Below, piece by piece: positions 28,345 through 37,712 of a DNA stretch of 64,000 bases (its first letter is position 1; each line of letters begins with the position of its first letter). Below the pieces are notes generated by a model, which had not been told where the DNA came from, searched no databases, and saw only the letters and a program-made list of their open reading frames with translations. A program made the translations under genes and the position numbers. The DNA lies in NCBI RefSeq assembly GCF_016804325.1, contig NZ_CP043627.1:4043001-4107000 (forward strand). Direction: 5' to 3'. This DNA is from Methylobacterium aquaticum (GTDB taxonomy: Bacteria > Pseudomonadota > Alphaproteobacteria > Rhizobiales > Beijerinckiaceae).

Positions 28345-28556
28345 GCCGCGCGCTCCGCCGGGGCGGGATCGTGCTCGACCCGGATGGCGCGGACCGGGCA
28401 GGCCTGCACCGCCCGGTCGATCGCCGCGCGCTCCGAGGCGGGCGGCCTCGGGTCGTAGACCAGGATCTCGTCGCCCTGCAGCACGAAGCGGCCCGGCGCC
28501 GCGTAGCAGCACTGGGCATAGGCCTGGCAGCGATTCAGGTCGACGACGACGCGCAT
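28341..28556 (-). CDS. Single-cluster ferredoxin, [3Fe-4S] type
   Basis: A 71-residue ferredoxin. The cluster ligands read CQAYAQC (Cys10, Cys16) and CP at Cys53, the CxxxxxC...CP pattern of [3Fe-4S] ferredoxins paired with actinobacterial and proteobacterial P450s; a fourth Cys (17) is adjacent. ILVYDPRPP and ACPVRAIRVE are typical of this group. It is first in the P450 operon and its stop overlaps the reductase start. This cluster type, rather than the [2Fe-2S] type of putidaredoxin, is a useful clue to the P450 subgroup. Promoter should lie between 28557 and 28796. Confidence 0.93.
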   Translation of the reverse strand: MRVVVDLNRCQAYAQCCYAAPGRFVLQGDEILVYDPRPPASERAAIDRAVQACPVRAIRVEHDPAPAERAA

Positions 28557-28796
28557 CCAGGACTCCCCCGTACGATTCCCCGCTATCCGGCGGGAGAACC
28601 GCTGCGGCACGGCCCGGTTCCGGCCGCGGCACCAGGGATCGGGCAGCATGGCGATCGATCCCGCAGGCGCTTGTTAGGTCGATCGACCTCTTGCCGGGGA
28701 TTTGCGGTTTTTATCAACAGATAATCCTTGCCTTCTTGGGTATCGCGAACTTAAGGATAGGAAGCCGATTTTCAGTGATTCTCAGGGCGTTCCGGG

Positions 28797-29399
28797 ATGG
28801 AAGAGACAGCCAACACTCACGAACAGATCGTCACGTTGACGGCTGACATCATCTCCGCCTATGTCAGCAGCAACCATCTGCAGAGCGCCGAGCTGCCGAA
28901 GCTGATCTCCGATGTCTACGGTGCGCTGAACGAGATGGCACGGGGGGCAAAGGCCGCCCCCGAGCCGGTTCATCCTAAGGCGACGCCCGGCGAGATCCGC
29001 CGCTCGATCTCCAACGACTTCCTGATCAGCTTCGAGGACGGCAAGTCCTACAAGACCCTGCGGCGCCACCTGACCTTGCGGGGCCTGACCCCCGAGGCCT
29101 ATCGCCAGAAATGGGGCCTGCCGCACGACTACCCGATGACCTCGGCGAGCTACTCCGAGCAGCGCTCCGAGCTGGCCCGCTCGCTCGGCCTCGGCCAGCA
29201 GCGCCGCCGCTCCGTGCGGAGCGAGCAGGAGGAGGGGACCGAGGAGGCCGAGTCCTTCGCTCCCGAAACGGTGGCCGAGCCGGCTGCCGCGCCCGAGGCC
29301 GAGGCGCCCCGAGCGAGGGCAAGCCCCGCCGCGGCCGCCGCGGCGCTTGAGACCAGGATCGTCCCGCCGTCCCGCGGGCGGTGGAGCCGTCTGGAATAA
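28797..29399 (+). CDS. MucR/Ros-family regulator lacking the zinc-finger cysteines
   Basis: A 200-residue transcription factor of the Ros/MucR family, which controls exopolysaccharide, symbiosis and cell-cycle genes in alphaproteobacteria. The N-terminus (VTLTADIISAYVSSNHL, ELPKLISDVYGAL) is the MucR oligomerisation segment. The DNA-binding part is SFEDGKSYKTLRRHLTLRGLTPEAYRQKWGLPHDYPMTSASYSEQRSELARSLGLG. Classical members have CxxDGKxxKxLKRHLxxxH; here the Cys is absent (FLISFEDGK) and the second His position reads LRG, so zinc is probably not bound. The Ala/Glu-rich C-terminal 70 residues (SEQEEGTEEAESF onward) are unusually long. Divergent from the P450 operon. Confidence 0.9.
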   Translation: MEETANTHEQIVTLTADIISAYVSSNHLQSAELPKLISDVYGALNEMARGAKAAPEPVHPKATPGEIRRSISNDFLISFEDGKSYKTLRRHLTLRGLTPEAYRQKWGLPHDYPMTSASYSEQRSELARSLGLGQQRRRSVRSEQEEGTEEAESFAPETVAEPAAAPEAEAPRARASPAAAAAALETRIVPPSRGRWSRLE

Positions 29400-29470
29400 A
29401 ACCTCGGAGGATCGGGCGCTCGGATCGTCTGTCCCGGGCGGACGGGCCGTCCGGGGAAAAGAAGTGGCGC

Positions 29471-29830
29471 GTGAGGGTGGCTCGACTTCAGGATAAACCG
29501 TCGAGCTGCGCAGCTTGGCGCTCTGCGATTCACACTGAACCCGGACCACCCTATGCGATCTTCGATCGCCCCTACCCCTCTGCCATTCGGGAGAGGGGCT
29601 GTCCGGGGAAAATCCCTTTGAAAATCAAGCGCGGGATCCCCTCTCCCGAGTGGGAGAGGGGTAGGGGTGAGGGTGTGACGCCTCCGCATGAAGCAGAGAC
29701 CATCGTGCTGCCAGCGGGACGGCTCAGTCTTCTTGCGGCACCGTCGCCACCCTCACGCGGGATCTTCGATCCCCCGACCCCTCTCCCACACGGGAGAGGG
29801 GAGATGCGCCACGATTTTCCCCGGACAGCC
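29471..29830. repeat. Palindromic repeat family B, copy 2 (compound)
   Basis: A compound unit in the 29400-29959 gap: several GGGAGAGGGGTAGGGGTGAGGG-type arms in both orientations (shown here as related 18-20-mers around 29475, 29570, 29645 and 29755). In addition there is an 18-bp perfect inverted pair, GGCTGTCCGGGGAAAATC at 29597-29614 and its complement at 29813-29830. No gene is visible in the gap. Confidence 0.75.
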
Positions 29831-29959
29831 CTACACTCGGGAAAGGGAGACCGCCTCGTCTCGTTACGACATCGGCCGGGCCGACACCGCACGGCGCGCG
29901 ATGCGCGCCCCGGCCGAATGCCCATCCGCCCGGGCTCTCACGCCAACCGTCGTCGCGCC

Positions 29960-31606
29960 TCACCCGCCCGCACCCGCGACGGCCAGGGCCTCGAAGGCAC
30001 GGGCCACCGCGACCGCGCCCGGATCCTCGACCCCGTCGAGATCGGCGGCGGCGAGGTAGCTCGACCGGCCGGTGCCGGCCCGGGTCATCCGGGCGGTGGC
30101 GGCGGCTCCCGCTTCCGCGGCCTGCGCCGCCGCCGTCACGCCGCCCGCGGGCAGGGCCGCGAGGGCCGGCACCAGGGCATCGAGCAGGGTGCGGTCCCCG
30201 GGTTTCGCCCCGCCATGGGCCTGGAGCCGGTCCGCTCCCCGCGTCAGGGCCTCCGGCCAGCCCAGCCCGTCGGCGAGGCCGGAACCGGCGGCAGCAAAGA
30301 AGATCGACATCAGCACCCCGCTCGATCCGCCGGCCACCCGGGCGAGGCGGTCGGAAAGGGCGCGGCACAGGGCGGCGGGATCGGCCTGGGGCAGCCGGTC
30401 GAGATCGGCGATCACCGCCCGGGCCGCCGCCGCGAAGGTGGTGCCGGTGTCGCCGTCCCCGACCCGCGCATCGAGGGCGTTGAGATCCGCCTCCGCCCCG
30501 ATCAGGGCGCGGCAGACCGCCGTGATCGCCCCTGCCACGGCGGGATCGTGCGAGGGGAAGGCACCCGAATCCGCCTGCGCGAGACGATCGGGCAGGGGGC
30601 GGAGCGCCGGCGGCGCCACCGGCACCGCCCGCGGCCAGGCCGGGACCTCGGTCGCGGCTGTCAGCGCGGTGTCCGTCGCGGCGTCGAGGGGCATGACCGA
30701 GAGCGAGACGCCGTGCATGTCGAGGGCCGTCATCGCGGCGGCCGGCCCGAGGAGCAGGCGCACCCGGCGGCCCAGCGGCGTCGCCAGCACCGCGCCCGTC
30801 AGCACCTGCATCTCCAGGGCCGTGGTGCCGCCGAGATCGTTGACCAGGAGGGCGAGCGGCCCGTCGCCCGGGACGGCTTCCCCGAGGCGCTCCGTCATCA
30901 GGCGGGCGAGGTCGGCGGCCGGCGGCAGGGCGATGCGCTCGATGCCGGGCTCGCCGTGGATGCCGAGACCGAGTTCGGCCTGGCCCGGCGCGAGGCGGGA
31001 TTCCGCCGTCCCACCCGGCATCGTGCAGCCCGAGACCGCGAGGCCGAGGGACCTGACCGCCGCGGCGGCGGCGCGGGCGGCCGCCGCGACCTCGGCGAGC
31101 GGACGCCCGGTTTGCGCGGCATGGCCCGCCACCTTGTGGACCAGGAGCGTGCCGGCGATGCCCCGCGGTTGGGCGGCGCCCGGGATCGCCACGTCGTCGG
31201 CGACCGTGACGGTCTCGACCGCGAGGCCCAGCGCCCGGGCGCGCTCGGCGGCGAGCCCGAAATTCAGCCGGTCGCCGGCATAGTTCTTGATGATGACGAG
31301 GCAGCCCGCCGGCCCGGTCACCGCCAGGATCCCGGCCAGCACCGCGTCGACGGAGGGCGAGGCGAAGACGTCGCCGCACACCGCCGCGGTGAGGAGGCCG
31401 GGCCCGACGAAGCCCGCATGGGCCGGCTCGTGGCCCGAGCCGCCGCCTGAGACGACCGCGACGCGGTCGGCCGGCCAGTCGGCCCGCAGCACGACCCGGA
31501 TCGCCGGGTCGCCGTCGAGGCGGGCGAGCCGGCCGCCGCTGCCCGCGACGAGACCGTCCACCGCCTCCATGACAAGGGCGGCGCGGTCGTTGATGAAATG
31601 GGCCAT
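29960..31606 (-). CDS. Dihydroxyacetone kinase (single-chain DhaK-DhaL, ATP-dependent)
   Basis: Phosphorylates dihydroxyacetone (and possibly other trioses) with ATP. The 548-residue protein is the fused form. The N-terminal DhaK domain has VSGGGSGHEPAHAGFVG (residues 52-68), VIIKNYAGDRLNFG and the DHA-binding His217 in GLGIHGEPGIERI. The C-terminal DhaL domain has DARVGDGDTGTTF with the Mg-ATP aspartates, and GGSSGVLMSIFF. Fusion means it does not need the PTS proteins of the DhaKLM system. The ATG at 31606 begins the conserved MAHFINDR. It is a lone gene; divergent from the histidine kinase. In methylotrophs a link to C1 or glycerol metabolism is plausible but not shown. Confidence 0.95.
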   Translation of the reverse strand: MAHFINDRAALVMEAVDGLVAGSGGRLARLDGDPAIRVVLRADWPADRVAVVSGGGSGHEPAHAGFVGPGLLTAAVCGDVFASPSVDAVLAGILAVTGPAGCLVIIKNYAGDRLNFGLAAERARALGLAVETVTVADDVAIPGAAQPRGIAGTLLVHKVAGHAAQTGRPLAEVAAAARAAAAAVRSLGLAVSGCTMPGGTAESRLAPGQAELGLGIHGEPGIERIALPPAADLARLMTERLGEAVPGDGPLALLVNDLGGTTALEMQVLTGAVLATPLGRRVRLLLGPAAAMTALDMHGVSLSVMPLDAATDTALTAATEVPAWPRAVPVAPPALRPLPDRLAQADSGAFPSHDPAVAGAITAVCRALIGAEADLNALDARVGDGDTGTTFAAAARAVIADLDRLPQADPAALCRALSDRLARVAGGSSGVLMSIFFAAAGSGLADGLGWPEALTRGADRLQAHGGAKPGDRTLLDALVPALAALPAGGVTAAAQAAEAGAAATARMTRAGTGRSSYLAAADLDGVEDPGAVAVARAFEALAVAGAGG

Positions 31607-31871
31607 CTGTCCTCCCCTCGTGGCCTGGATCGCGGCTCGACCGGACGCGACGCGGCGTTTGCCGCCGATCCTGCCAAAAGCGCCGGCCTCCCGCCATGGC
31701 GACGGGCCGGCACCGGACGACTTTGCCGAATCGGCCGCTTCGGGCGATAAGGCCGAGGTGCGTCCGGGCCGTCCGGCGCCGGATGCCGCCCGAACGAACC
31801 GAGTGTCGAGACCGGCTGTGACGTCGAGCGGCGTGAAGCCCGACCTGACCCAGGTGACCGCCGCCACGCCG

Positions 31872-34013
31872 ATGAGTGATCCCCTCCCGTTCCTGGCCGG
31901 CGGCGGCCGCGCGGCCGCGATGATCCGCGCGCGCGACTGGTCGCGCCATCCGCTCGGGCTACCCGAGACCTGGCCCGAGGCCCTGCGCACGGCGCTGTCC
32001 CTGGTGCTGAACTCGCCCGAGAGCATGATCCTGGCCTGGGGGCCGGACCTGCACTTCTTCTTCAACGAGACGTATTTCCCGCTGCTCGGCCCCCGGCTCG
32101 ACTGGGCGATGGGCGAGCGCTTCGACCGGGTCTGGGCCGATGGCTGGGAGCAGGCCAAGCCGATCATCGCGGACGCCTTCGCCGGGCGCAGCCGGCGCTT
32201 CGTCGACCTGCCGTGGACGCTCGACACCGACCGGGGCGAGGCCGAGACCTGGTGGACCTTCTCCTATTCTCGGGTCCTCGACGGCGAGGGCCGCGTCGCC
32301 GGCCTGTTCATCCTCACCAACGAGACCACCGCCCAGGTGACCGCGACCCGGCGCCTGCGCGAGAGCGAGGCGATCGCCCGGGAGAACATCGAGCGGGTCC
32401 AGCTGGCGCTGGCGGCCGGCGCGATCATCGGCACCTGGCTCTGGGACCTGCCGAACGACCGCTTCACCGTCGACGAGGCCTTCGCCCGCAGCTTCGGCCT
32501 CGATCCGCATCTGGGCCGCGAGGGATTGAGCCTGGAGCAGGTGATCGAGACCGTGCATCCGGACGACCGGGCCGGTGTGGTGGCGGCGATCGACGCGGTG
32601 GTGATCCGCGGCGGCGCCTTCGCCCACCAGTACCGGACCCGGCGCGCCGACGGGCAGTATTACTGGCTCGAGGCGAACGGACGGGTCGACCACGCCCCGG
32701 ACGGCACGCCGCTGAGCTTTCCCGGCGTCCTCATCGACGTGAACGAGCGCCGCGCCGTCGAGGCGGAGCGCGACCGCGCCACCACGATGCTGCGGGCGCT
32801 CACCGAGACCCTGGAGCAGCGGGTCGCCGCGCGCAGCGCCGAGCTGATGCGGGCCGAGGAGGCTTTGCGCCAGTCGCAGAAGATGGAGGCGGTGGGCCAG
32901 CTCACCGGGGGTCTGGCCCACGACTTCAACAACCTGCTCGCCGGCATCTCGGGCGCGCTCGAACTGATGCAGACCCGCATCGGCCAGGGCCGGCTCGGCG
33001 AGGTCGACCGCTACATGGCGGCGGCGCAAGGGGCCGCGAGGCGCGCCGCGGCGCTGACCCACCGGCTGCTCGCCTTCTCGCGCCGCCAGACGCTCGATCC
33101 CCGCCCGACCGACGTCAACCAGCTCGTGGCCGGCATGGAGGAGCTGATCAGGCGCAGTGTCGGCCCGGAAATCGAGATCGCGGTCGACGGCGCCCCGGAC
33201 CTGTGGACCGTGCTGGTCGATCCGCCGCAGCTCGAGAACGCCCTCCTCAACCTCTGCCTCAACGCCCGCGACGCGATGCCGGATGGCGGCCGCATCGCGA
33301 TCGGGACCGCGAACCTCCACCTCGACGCGGCGGCGGCCGGCCCGCACGGCATCCCGCCCGGCGACTACCTGTCGCTTTGCGTGACCGATACCGGGACCGG
33401 GATGAGCCCGGAGGTGATCGCCCGGGTGTTCGAGCCGTTCTTCACCACGAAGCCGATCGGCCAGGGCACGGGCCTCGGCCTGTCGATGATCTACGGCTTC
33501 ACCCAGCAATCCGGCGGCCAGGTGCGGATCGAGTCGGAGCCCGGCCGCGGCACCCGGGTCTGCCTCGTCCTGCCGCGCCACCACGGCACCGCCGAGGCGC
33601 AAGGCCCGCAGGCGGCCCCAGCGGAAGCGCCCCGGGCCGAGCGGGGCGAGACGGTGCTGGTGGTCGACGACGAGCCGACCGTGCGGATGCTGGTGACCGA
33701 GGTGCTGGGGGATCTCGGCTACAGGGCGATCGAGGCGGCCGACGGCGCGGCCGGCCTCGCGGTGCTGCAATCGGGCGCGCGCATCGATCTCGTCGTCACC
33801 GATGTCGGCCTGCCCGGCGGCATGAACGGGCGCCAGATGGCCGATGCGGCCCGGGTGCGGCGGCCGGGCCTGAAGGTGCTGTTCATCACCGGCTATGCCG
33901 AGAGCGCGGCGCTCGGCACCGGCCGGCTCGAGCCCGGCATGCAGGTGCTGACCAAGCCCTTCGGGGTCGAGGCCCTGGGCTTGCGCATCCGCGAGATGCT
34001 CGCCCTCCCATGA
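31872..34013 (+). CDS. Hybrid sensor histidine kinase with two PAS domains and a receiver
   Basis: A 713-residue soluble hybrid kinase. Order: an N-terminal PAS-like domain (about residues 35-155, [22 protein letters not shown]), a PAS_3 domain (about 165-290, [28 protein letters not shown]), a short coiled coil, then HisKA with phospho-acceptor His350 in [12 protein letters not shown]. The HATPase domain follows ([43 protein letters not shown]), then a C-terminal receiver with phospho-acceptor Asp644 in [10 protein letters not shown] and a KPFGVE end. No membrane segment or separate response-regulator gene is nearby. The ATG at 31872 starts at [12 protein letters not shown]; upstream in-frame sequence is not conserved. 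Confidence 0.93.
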   Translation: MSDPLPFLAGGGRAAAMIRARDWSRHPLGLPETWPEALRTALSLVLNSPESMILAWGPDLHFFFNETYFPLLGPRLDWAMGERFDRVWADGWEQAKPIIADAFAGRSRRFVDLPWTLDTDRGEAETWWTFSYSRVLDGEGRVAGLFILTNETTAQVTATRRLRESEAIARENIERVQLALAAGAIIGTWLWDLPNDRFTVDEAFARSFGLDPHLGREGLSLEQVIETVHPDDRAGVVAAIDAVVIRGGAFAHQYRTRRADGQYYWLEANGRVDHAPDGTPLSFPGVLIDVNERRAVEAERDRATTMLRALTETLEQRVAARSAELMRAEEALRQSQKMEAVGQLTGGLAHDFNNLLAGISGALELMQTRIGQGRLGEVDRYMAAAQGAARRAAALTHRLLAFSRRQTLDPRPTDVNQLVAGMEELIRRSVGPEIEIAVDGAPDLWTVLVDPPQLENALLNLCLNARDAMPDGGRIAIGTANLHLDAAAAGPHGIPPGDYLSLCVTDTGTGMSPEVIARVFEPFFTTKPIGQGTGLGLSMIYGFTQQSGGQVRIESEPGRGTRVCLVLPRHHGTAEAQGPQAAPAEAPRAERGETVLVVDDEPTVRMLVTEVLGDLGYRAIEAADGAAGLAVLQSGARIDLVVTDVGLPGGMNGRQMADAARVRRPGLKVLFITGYAESAALGTGRLEPGMQVLTKPFGVEALGLRIREMLALP

Positions 34014-34117
34014 CGCCATCCCTGCGACGCTCGGTCGCGGGATTAGCAAGTATTACGCTACGTTAAGAACGACCTGTTTCAAGGGGGAGGAACGCCCACG
34101 ATCGTTTGGGACAAAAA

Positions 34118-36088
34118 ATGTTCGCCTCCGCGCGCCGCTCCAGCAAGGCTGCCAAGCTCGACGCCATCGAGCGCTCGCAGGCCACCGTGACCTTCGGCCT
34201 CGACGGCACGCTGATCGAGGCGAACGAGAACTTCCTCCGGCTGATGGGCTACACCCTCGAGGAGGTGCGCGGGCGTCATCACCGCCTGTTCGTCGATCCC
34301 GCCGAGGCGGCGGATCCGGCCTACGAGGCGTTCTGGGCGACGTTGCGCCGGGGCGAGTTCCAGACCGCCGAGTACCGGCGCCTAGCCAAGGGCGGACGCG
34401 AGGTCTGGATCCGCGCCAGCTACAACCCGGTGCTCGACGCACGCGGCCGGCCGATCCGGATCGTGAAGTTCGCCCTCGACGTCACCGCCGAGACGCTGGC
34501 GGCGACCGATGCCGCCGGCCAGATCACCGCGATCAACCGCTCGCAGGCGGTGATCCACTTCGCCCCCGACGGAACCATCCTCGACGCCAACCCGCATTTC
34601 CTGGCGGCGATGGGCTATCGCGCCGACGAGATCGTCGGGCGCCACCACCGCATGTTCGTGACGGACGGCGAGGCCGATTCGCCGGAATACCGCGAGTTCT
34701 GGGCCCGGCTCGGCCGCGGCGGGTACCATGCGGGCGAGTTCAAGCGCCGAGGCAAGGACGGCGCCGAGATCTGGATCCAGGCGACCTACAACCCGATCCT
34801 CGACGCGACCGGGCGCACGCTCAAGATCGTCAAGTACGCCGCCGACATCACCGCCGCCAAGCAGCACGCCGCCGACACCGCCGGCAAGATCGAGGCGGCG
34901 CTCCGCTCGCAGGCGGTGATCGAGTTCGACATGGACGGCACCGTCCTCGATGCCAACGGCCACTTCCTCGCGGCGATGGGCTACACCCTCGACGAGATCG
35001 TCGGCCGCCACCACCGCCTGTTCGTCTCCCCCGACCAGGCCGCGAGCCGGTCCTATGCCGAGTTCTGGGAATCCCTGCGCGCCGGGCGCTACAGTTCCGC
35101 CGTGTACCAGCGGCTCGGCAAGGGCGGGCGGGAGGTGTGGATCCAGGCCACCTACACGCCCGTCCTCGACCTCAACGGGCGCCCCTGCAAGGTGATCAAG
35201 TTCGCCACCGACGTGACGCACAGCATGACCGTGCGGGCGACGGCGATCGCGGCGGCCGAGCGGACCCTGGCCCGGGTCCAGGCGGTCTCGGCAGCGGCCG
35301 AGGAGATGCACCGGACCTCGGCCTCGATCGCGACCCGGATGGAGGAGTCGCGCCAGGCGGTCGACGCGATCCAGGAACGGATGAGTGCCGCCGGCGCCGC
35401 CACCCGGCGGCTCGACCACGCCGCGCAGGCGATGAACGGGGTGGTGGAGGTCATCACGGCCATCGCCGAGCAGATCAACCTGCTCGCGCTCAACGCCACG
35501 ATCGAGGCGGCCCGGGCCGGGGCCGCCGGGCGGGGCTTCGCCGTGGTGGCGGCGGAGGTGAAGAACCTCGCCGGCCAGGCCGGCGCCGCGACCGGCCGGA
35601 TCTCGGCCGAGATCGGCGCGATGCAGGAGGTGTCGCGGGAGGTCGGGGAGGCCCTGGGCTCGATCCGCGGCGCGGTCGATGCCGTCGAGGGCTTCATCAC
35701 GGAGACCGCGGCCGCGAGCGATCACCAGTGCAGCACCACCGGTGACGTCAACGCCAACGTCCAGACCAGTGCGGCGGGCGTCGCCGAGATCGCCGCGACC
35801 CTCGACGAGTGGCTGGTCGGCCTCGAGGAGCGGCGGATCGACGAGCGGTCGCGCACCTCGCTCCCCGGCCGGATCGCGCTGCCGCCGGGCGCCGGTCCGG
35901 TGGAGGTCATGCCCTGCCTCGTGCTCAACCTGTCCAAGTCCGGCGCCAAGCTCGCGCTGGCGCAGCCGGTGCGGCTGCCGATCCGGATCGTCCTCGACAT
36001 CGAGGGCCAGGGCGAGGGCAGGCCGGCGCGCACCTGCGAGGTCGTGCGCCAGCTTGGCTGCGAGGTCGGAATCCGATTTGTGGATTGA
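34118..36088 (+). CDS. Soluble methyl-accepting chemotaxis protein with three PAS domains and PilZ
   Basis: A 656-residue chemoreceptor without membrane segments. Three tandem PAS domains (about residues 20-130, 145-250, 265-375) each repeat the pattern SQAxIxFxxDGTxLxANxxFLx[15 protein letters not shown], then REVWIxAxYNPVLDxxGRP. The methyl-accepting signalling domain contains the hairpin tip [35 protein letters not shown]. The C-terminal 90 residues look like a PilZ domain ([37 protein letters not shown]), which would bind c-di-GMP. The three PAS copies are so similar that recent internal duplication is likely. ATG at 34118 is preferred over an in-frame codon at 34106. A good terminator follows. 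Confidence 0.93.
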   Translation: MFASARRSSKAAKLDAIERSQATVTFGLDGTLIEANENFLRLMGYTLEEVRGRHHRLFVDPAEAADPAYEAFWATLRRGEFQTAEYRRLAKGGREVWIRASYNPVLDARGRPIRIVKFALDVTAETLAATDAAGQITAINRSQAVIHFAPDGTILDANPHFLAAMGYRADEIVGRHHRMFVTDGEADSPEYREFWARLGRGGYHAGEFKRRGKDGAEIWIQATYNPILDATGRTLKIVKYAADITAAKQHAADTAGKIEAALRSQAVIEFDMDGTVLDANGHFLAAMGYTLDEIVGRHHRLFVSPDQAASRSYAEFWESLRAGRYSSAVYQRLGKGGREVWIQATYTPVLDLNGRPCKVIKFATDVTHSMTVRATAIAAAERTLARVQAVSAAAEEMHRTSASIATRMEESRQAVDAIQERMSAAGAATRRLDHAAQAMNGVVEVITAIAEQINLLALNATIEAARAGAAGRGFAVVAAEVKNLAGQAGAATGRISAEIGAMQEVSREVGEALGSIRGAVDAVEGFITETAAASDHQCSTTGDVNANVQTSAAGVAEIAATLDEWLVGLEERRIDERSRTSLPGRIALPPGAGPVEVMPCLVLNLSKSGAKLALAQPVRLPIRIVLDIEGQGEGRPARTCEVVRQLGCEVGIRFVD

Positions 36089-36102
36089 ACCCGGAGAGCG
36101 GA

Positions 36103-36128
36103 TATTTTCCTCAGGAAAATAGTTTTTT
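36103..36128 (+). terminator. Intrinsic terminator after the chemoreceptor gene
   Basis: An 8-bp stem TATTTTCC / GGAAAATA with a TCA loop, followed at once by GTTTTTT, 15 bp after the stop codon. This is the most textbook-like terminator in the window. Confidence 0.85.
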
Positions 36129-36178
36129 AGCCGGCTCTCATCATCGAATTCACCCCGCCCGTGTTTGGGCGTGCCGGC

Positions 36179-37456
36179 CTATAACCGCGGCCACCCCAGC
36201 AGCCGCCCCGGCGCGAACGGCGCCACCGGCACCGACGGCGTCCGGCCGGTGGCGAGGTCGGCGACGAGCCGGCCGGTGATCGGGCCGGTCGAGAGGCCGA
36301 TATGGCCGTGGCCGAAGGCGAAGATCAGGCCGGGATGGCGGGGGGCGAACCCGATCACCGGCAGGCCGTCCGGGGTCGAGGGGCGGGAGCCGAGCCAGGG
36401 CCGGTTGTCGAGGGGCTGGCCCAGGCGCACCGTGCCGGCGGCCTCCCGCGCCGCCGCCTCGATCTGGGAATAGTCCGGCTCGGCATGGCGGTCGGCCACC
36501 TCGACGCCGGAGAGCACCCGCACCCGTCCCTCGCCCATCGGCGACAGGATCGAGGCGGCGCCGGTATCGTAGATCGGGCGGGTGAGGGGCGGGCTGCCGG
36601 GATGCAGGGCGTAGTGGCGGTGATAGCCGCGCTCGGCCGCGAAGGCGAAGCGGTAGCCGAGAGGCCGGGACAAGTCGTTGGCCGCAGCCCCCGTCGCCAG
36701 CACCACCTGGCGCGCCCGGATCGTGCCGCCGGGATGGACGACGCACCATTCGTCGCCGCGAGGCTCCAGGCGGCTCACGGTGGTGCGCAGGATACGGCCG
36801 CCCAGACCCGAGAACAGCCGTTCGGCCGCCTCGACGAGACCGCCGGGGTCCCCGACCGCGCCGGTCTCCGGCAGCAGCATCGCCCGGGCGAAGGGGCGGA
36901 TCAGCGCCGGCTCCAGGGCCTGGATGCCCGCCCCGTCGAGGATCTCGAACGGCACGCCGTGATGGCTCAGGATCTCGCGCTCCAGGGCCGCCCCGGCGAA
37001 GGCCTCGTCCGTGCGGTAGAGCTTCACCCACCCGCATTCGCGCAGCAGGTGGGGCACCCCGGCCCGGTCGGCGAGGCGGCGATGCTCCGGATAGGCGGCG
37101 TCGGTGAGCGGGGCCAGCGCCTCGGCGGCCCGGCGCCAGGCGGAGGTGCGGGCGCTCGCCAGGAAGTGCGCCACCCAGGGCATCACCCGCAGGAGGTGGA
37201 GGTGGCGCAGGCGCAAGCCCGCATCGGCGTTGCGCAGGTAGGCCGGCAGCTTGCCCCACAGGCCGGGGCCCGACATGGGCAGGATCGAGCCGCGGCTGAC
37301 CACGCCGGCATTGCCGTAGGAGGTGCGCGCCCGGGCCTCGCCGGGATCGCACAGGACCACGTCCCGCCCGCGATCCTTCAGGGCGATGGCCGAGGACAGG
37401 CCCACCATCCCGCCGCCGACCACCACGATGTCGGCCGTCTGCTCGTCGTGCTCCAT
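36179..37456 (-). CDS. dadA: D-amino-acid dehydrogenase (DadA-like) FAD oxidoreductase
   Basis: FAD-dependent deaminating dehydrogenase of the DAO family, 425 residues. It has the N-terminal dinucleotide motif IVVVGGGMVGLSSAIALKDRGRDVVLCDPGEARARTSYGNAG. HLLRECGWVKLYRTDEAF follows, and the C-terminal FAD contact reads GHGHIGLSTGPITGRLVADL. Members oxidise D-alanine and other D-amino acids, passing electrons to quinone at the membrane; a hydroxyproline or sarcosine substrate is possible. The start is taken at 37456 (MEHDEQTADIVVVGGG). The downstream neighbour across a repeat is an amidohydrolase, suggesting amino-acid nitrogen salvage. Confidence 0.88.
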   Translation of the reverse strand: MEHDEQTADIVVVGGGMVGLSSAIALKDRGRDVVLCDPGEARARTSYGNAGVVSRGSILPMSGPGLWGKLPAYLRNADAGLRLRHLHLLRVMPWVAHFLASARTSAWRRAAEALAPLTDAAYPEHRRLADRAGVPHLLRECGWVKLYRTDEAFAGAALEREILSHHGVPFEILDGAGIQALEPALIRPFARAMLLPETGAVGDPGGLVEAAERLFSGLGGRILRTTVSRLEPRGDEWCVVHPGGTIRARQVVLATGAAANDLSRPLGYRFAFAAERGYHRHYALHPGSPPLTRPIYDTGAASILSPMGEGRVRVLSGVEVADRHAEPDYSQIEAAAREAAGTVRLGQPLDNRPWLGSRPSTPDGLPVIGFAPRHPGLIFAFGHGHIGLSTGPITGRLVADLATGRTPSVPVAPFAPGRLLGWPRL

Positions 37457-37511
37457 GGAATCATTCTTTCGCCGCTCAGGGCTTGCGCGATTGTTCGACA
37501 CTCCGTCCCAC

Positions 37512-37660
37512 CCACGACCTCATCCCGAGGTGCAGGCGATCGGAGGTCGCAGACTGAAAGGAGCCTCGAAGGAGGGCTCCAGGGATCGCAGCGGCGACTG
37601 GAGCTCTCCTTCGAGGTCAGTCCATCAATGATGGACTGACACCTCAGGATGAGGTCGTGG
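37512..37660. repeat. Palindromic repeat family C
   Basis: A 149-bp unit with ends CCACGACCTCATCCCGAGGTG and CACCTCAGGATGAGGTCGTGG (near-complementary). Inside is a perfect 12-bp hairpin, GTCAGTCCATCA / TGATGGACTGAC, with a single-base centre (37616-37640). It fills the gap between the dadA-like and amidohydrolase genes. Only one copy was noticed in this window. Confidence 0.75.
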
Positions 37661-37712
37661 ATGGGAGGGAGATGATGTCCGCGATCTTGGATTTAGCGGA
37701 CGGGATGGCCCG

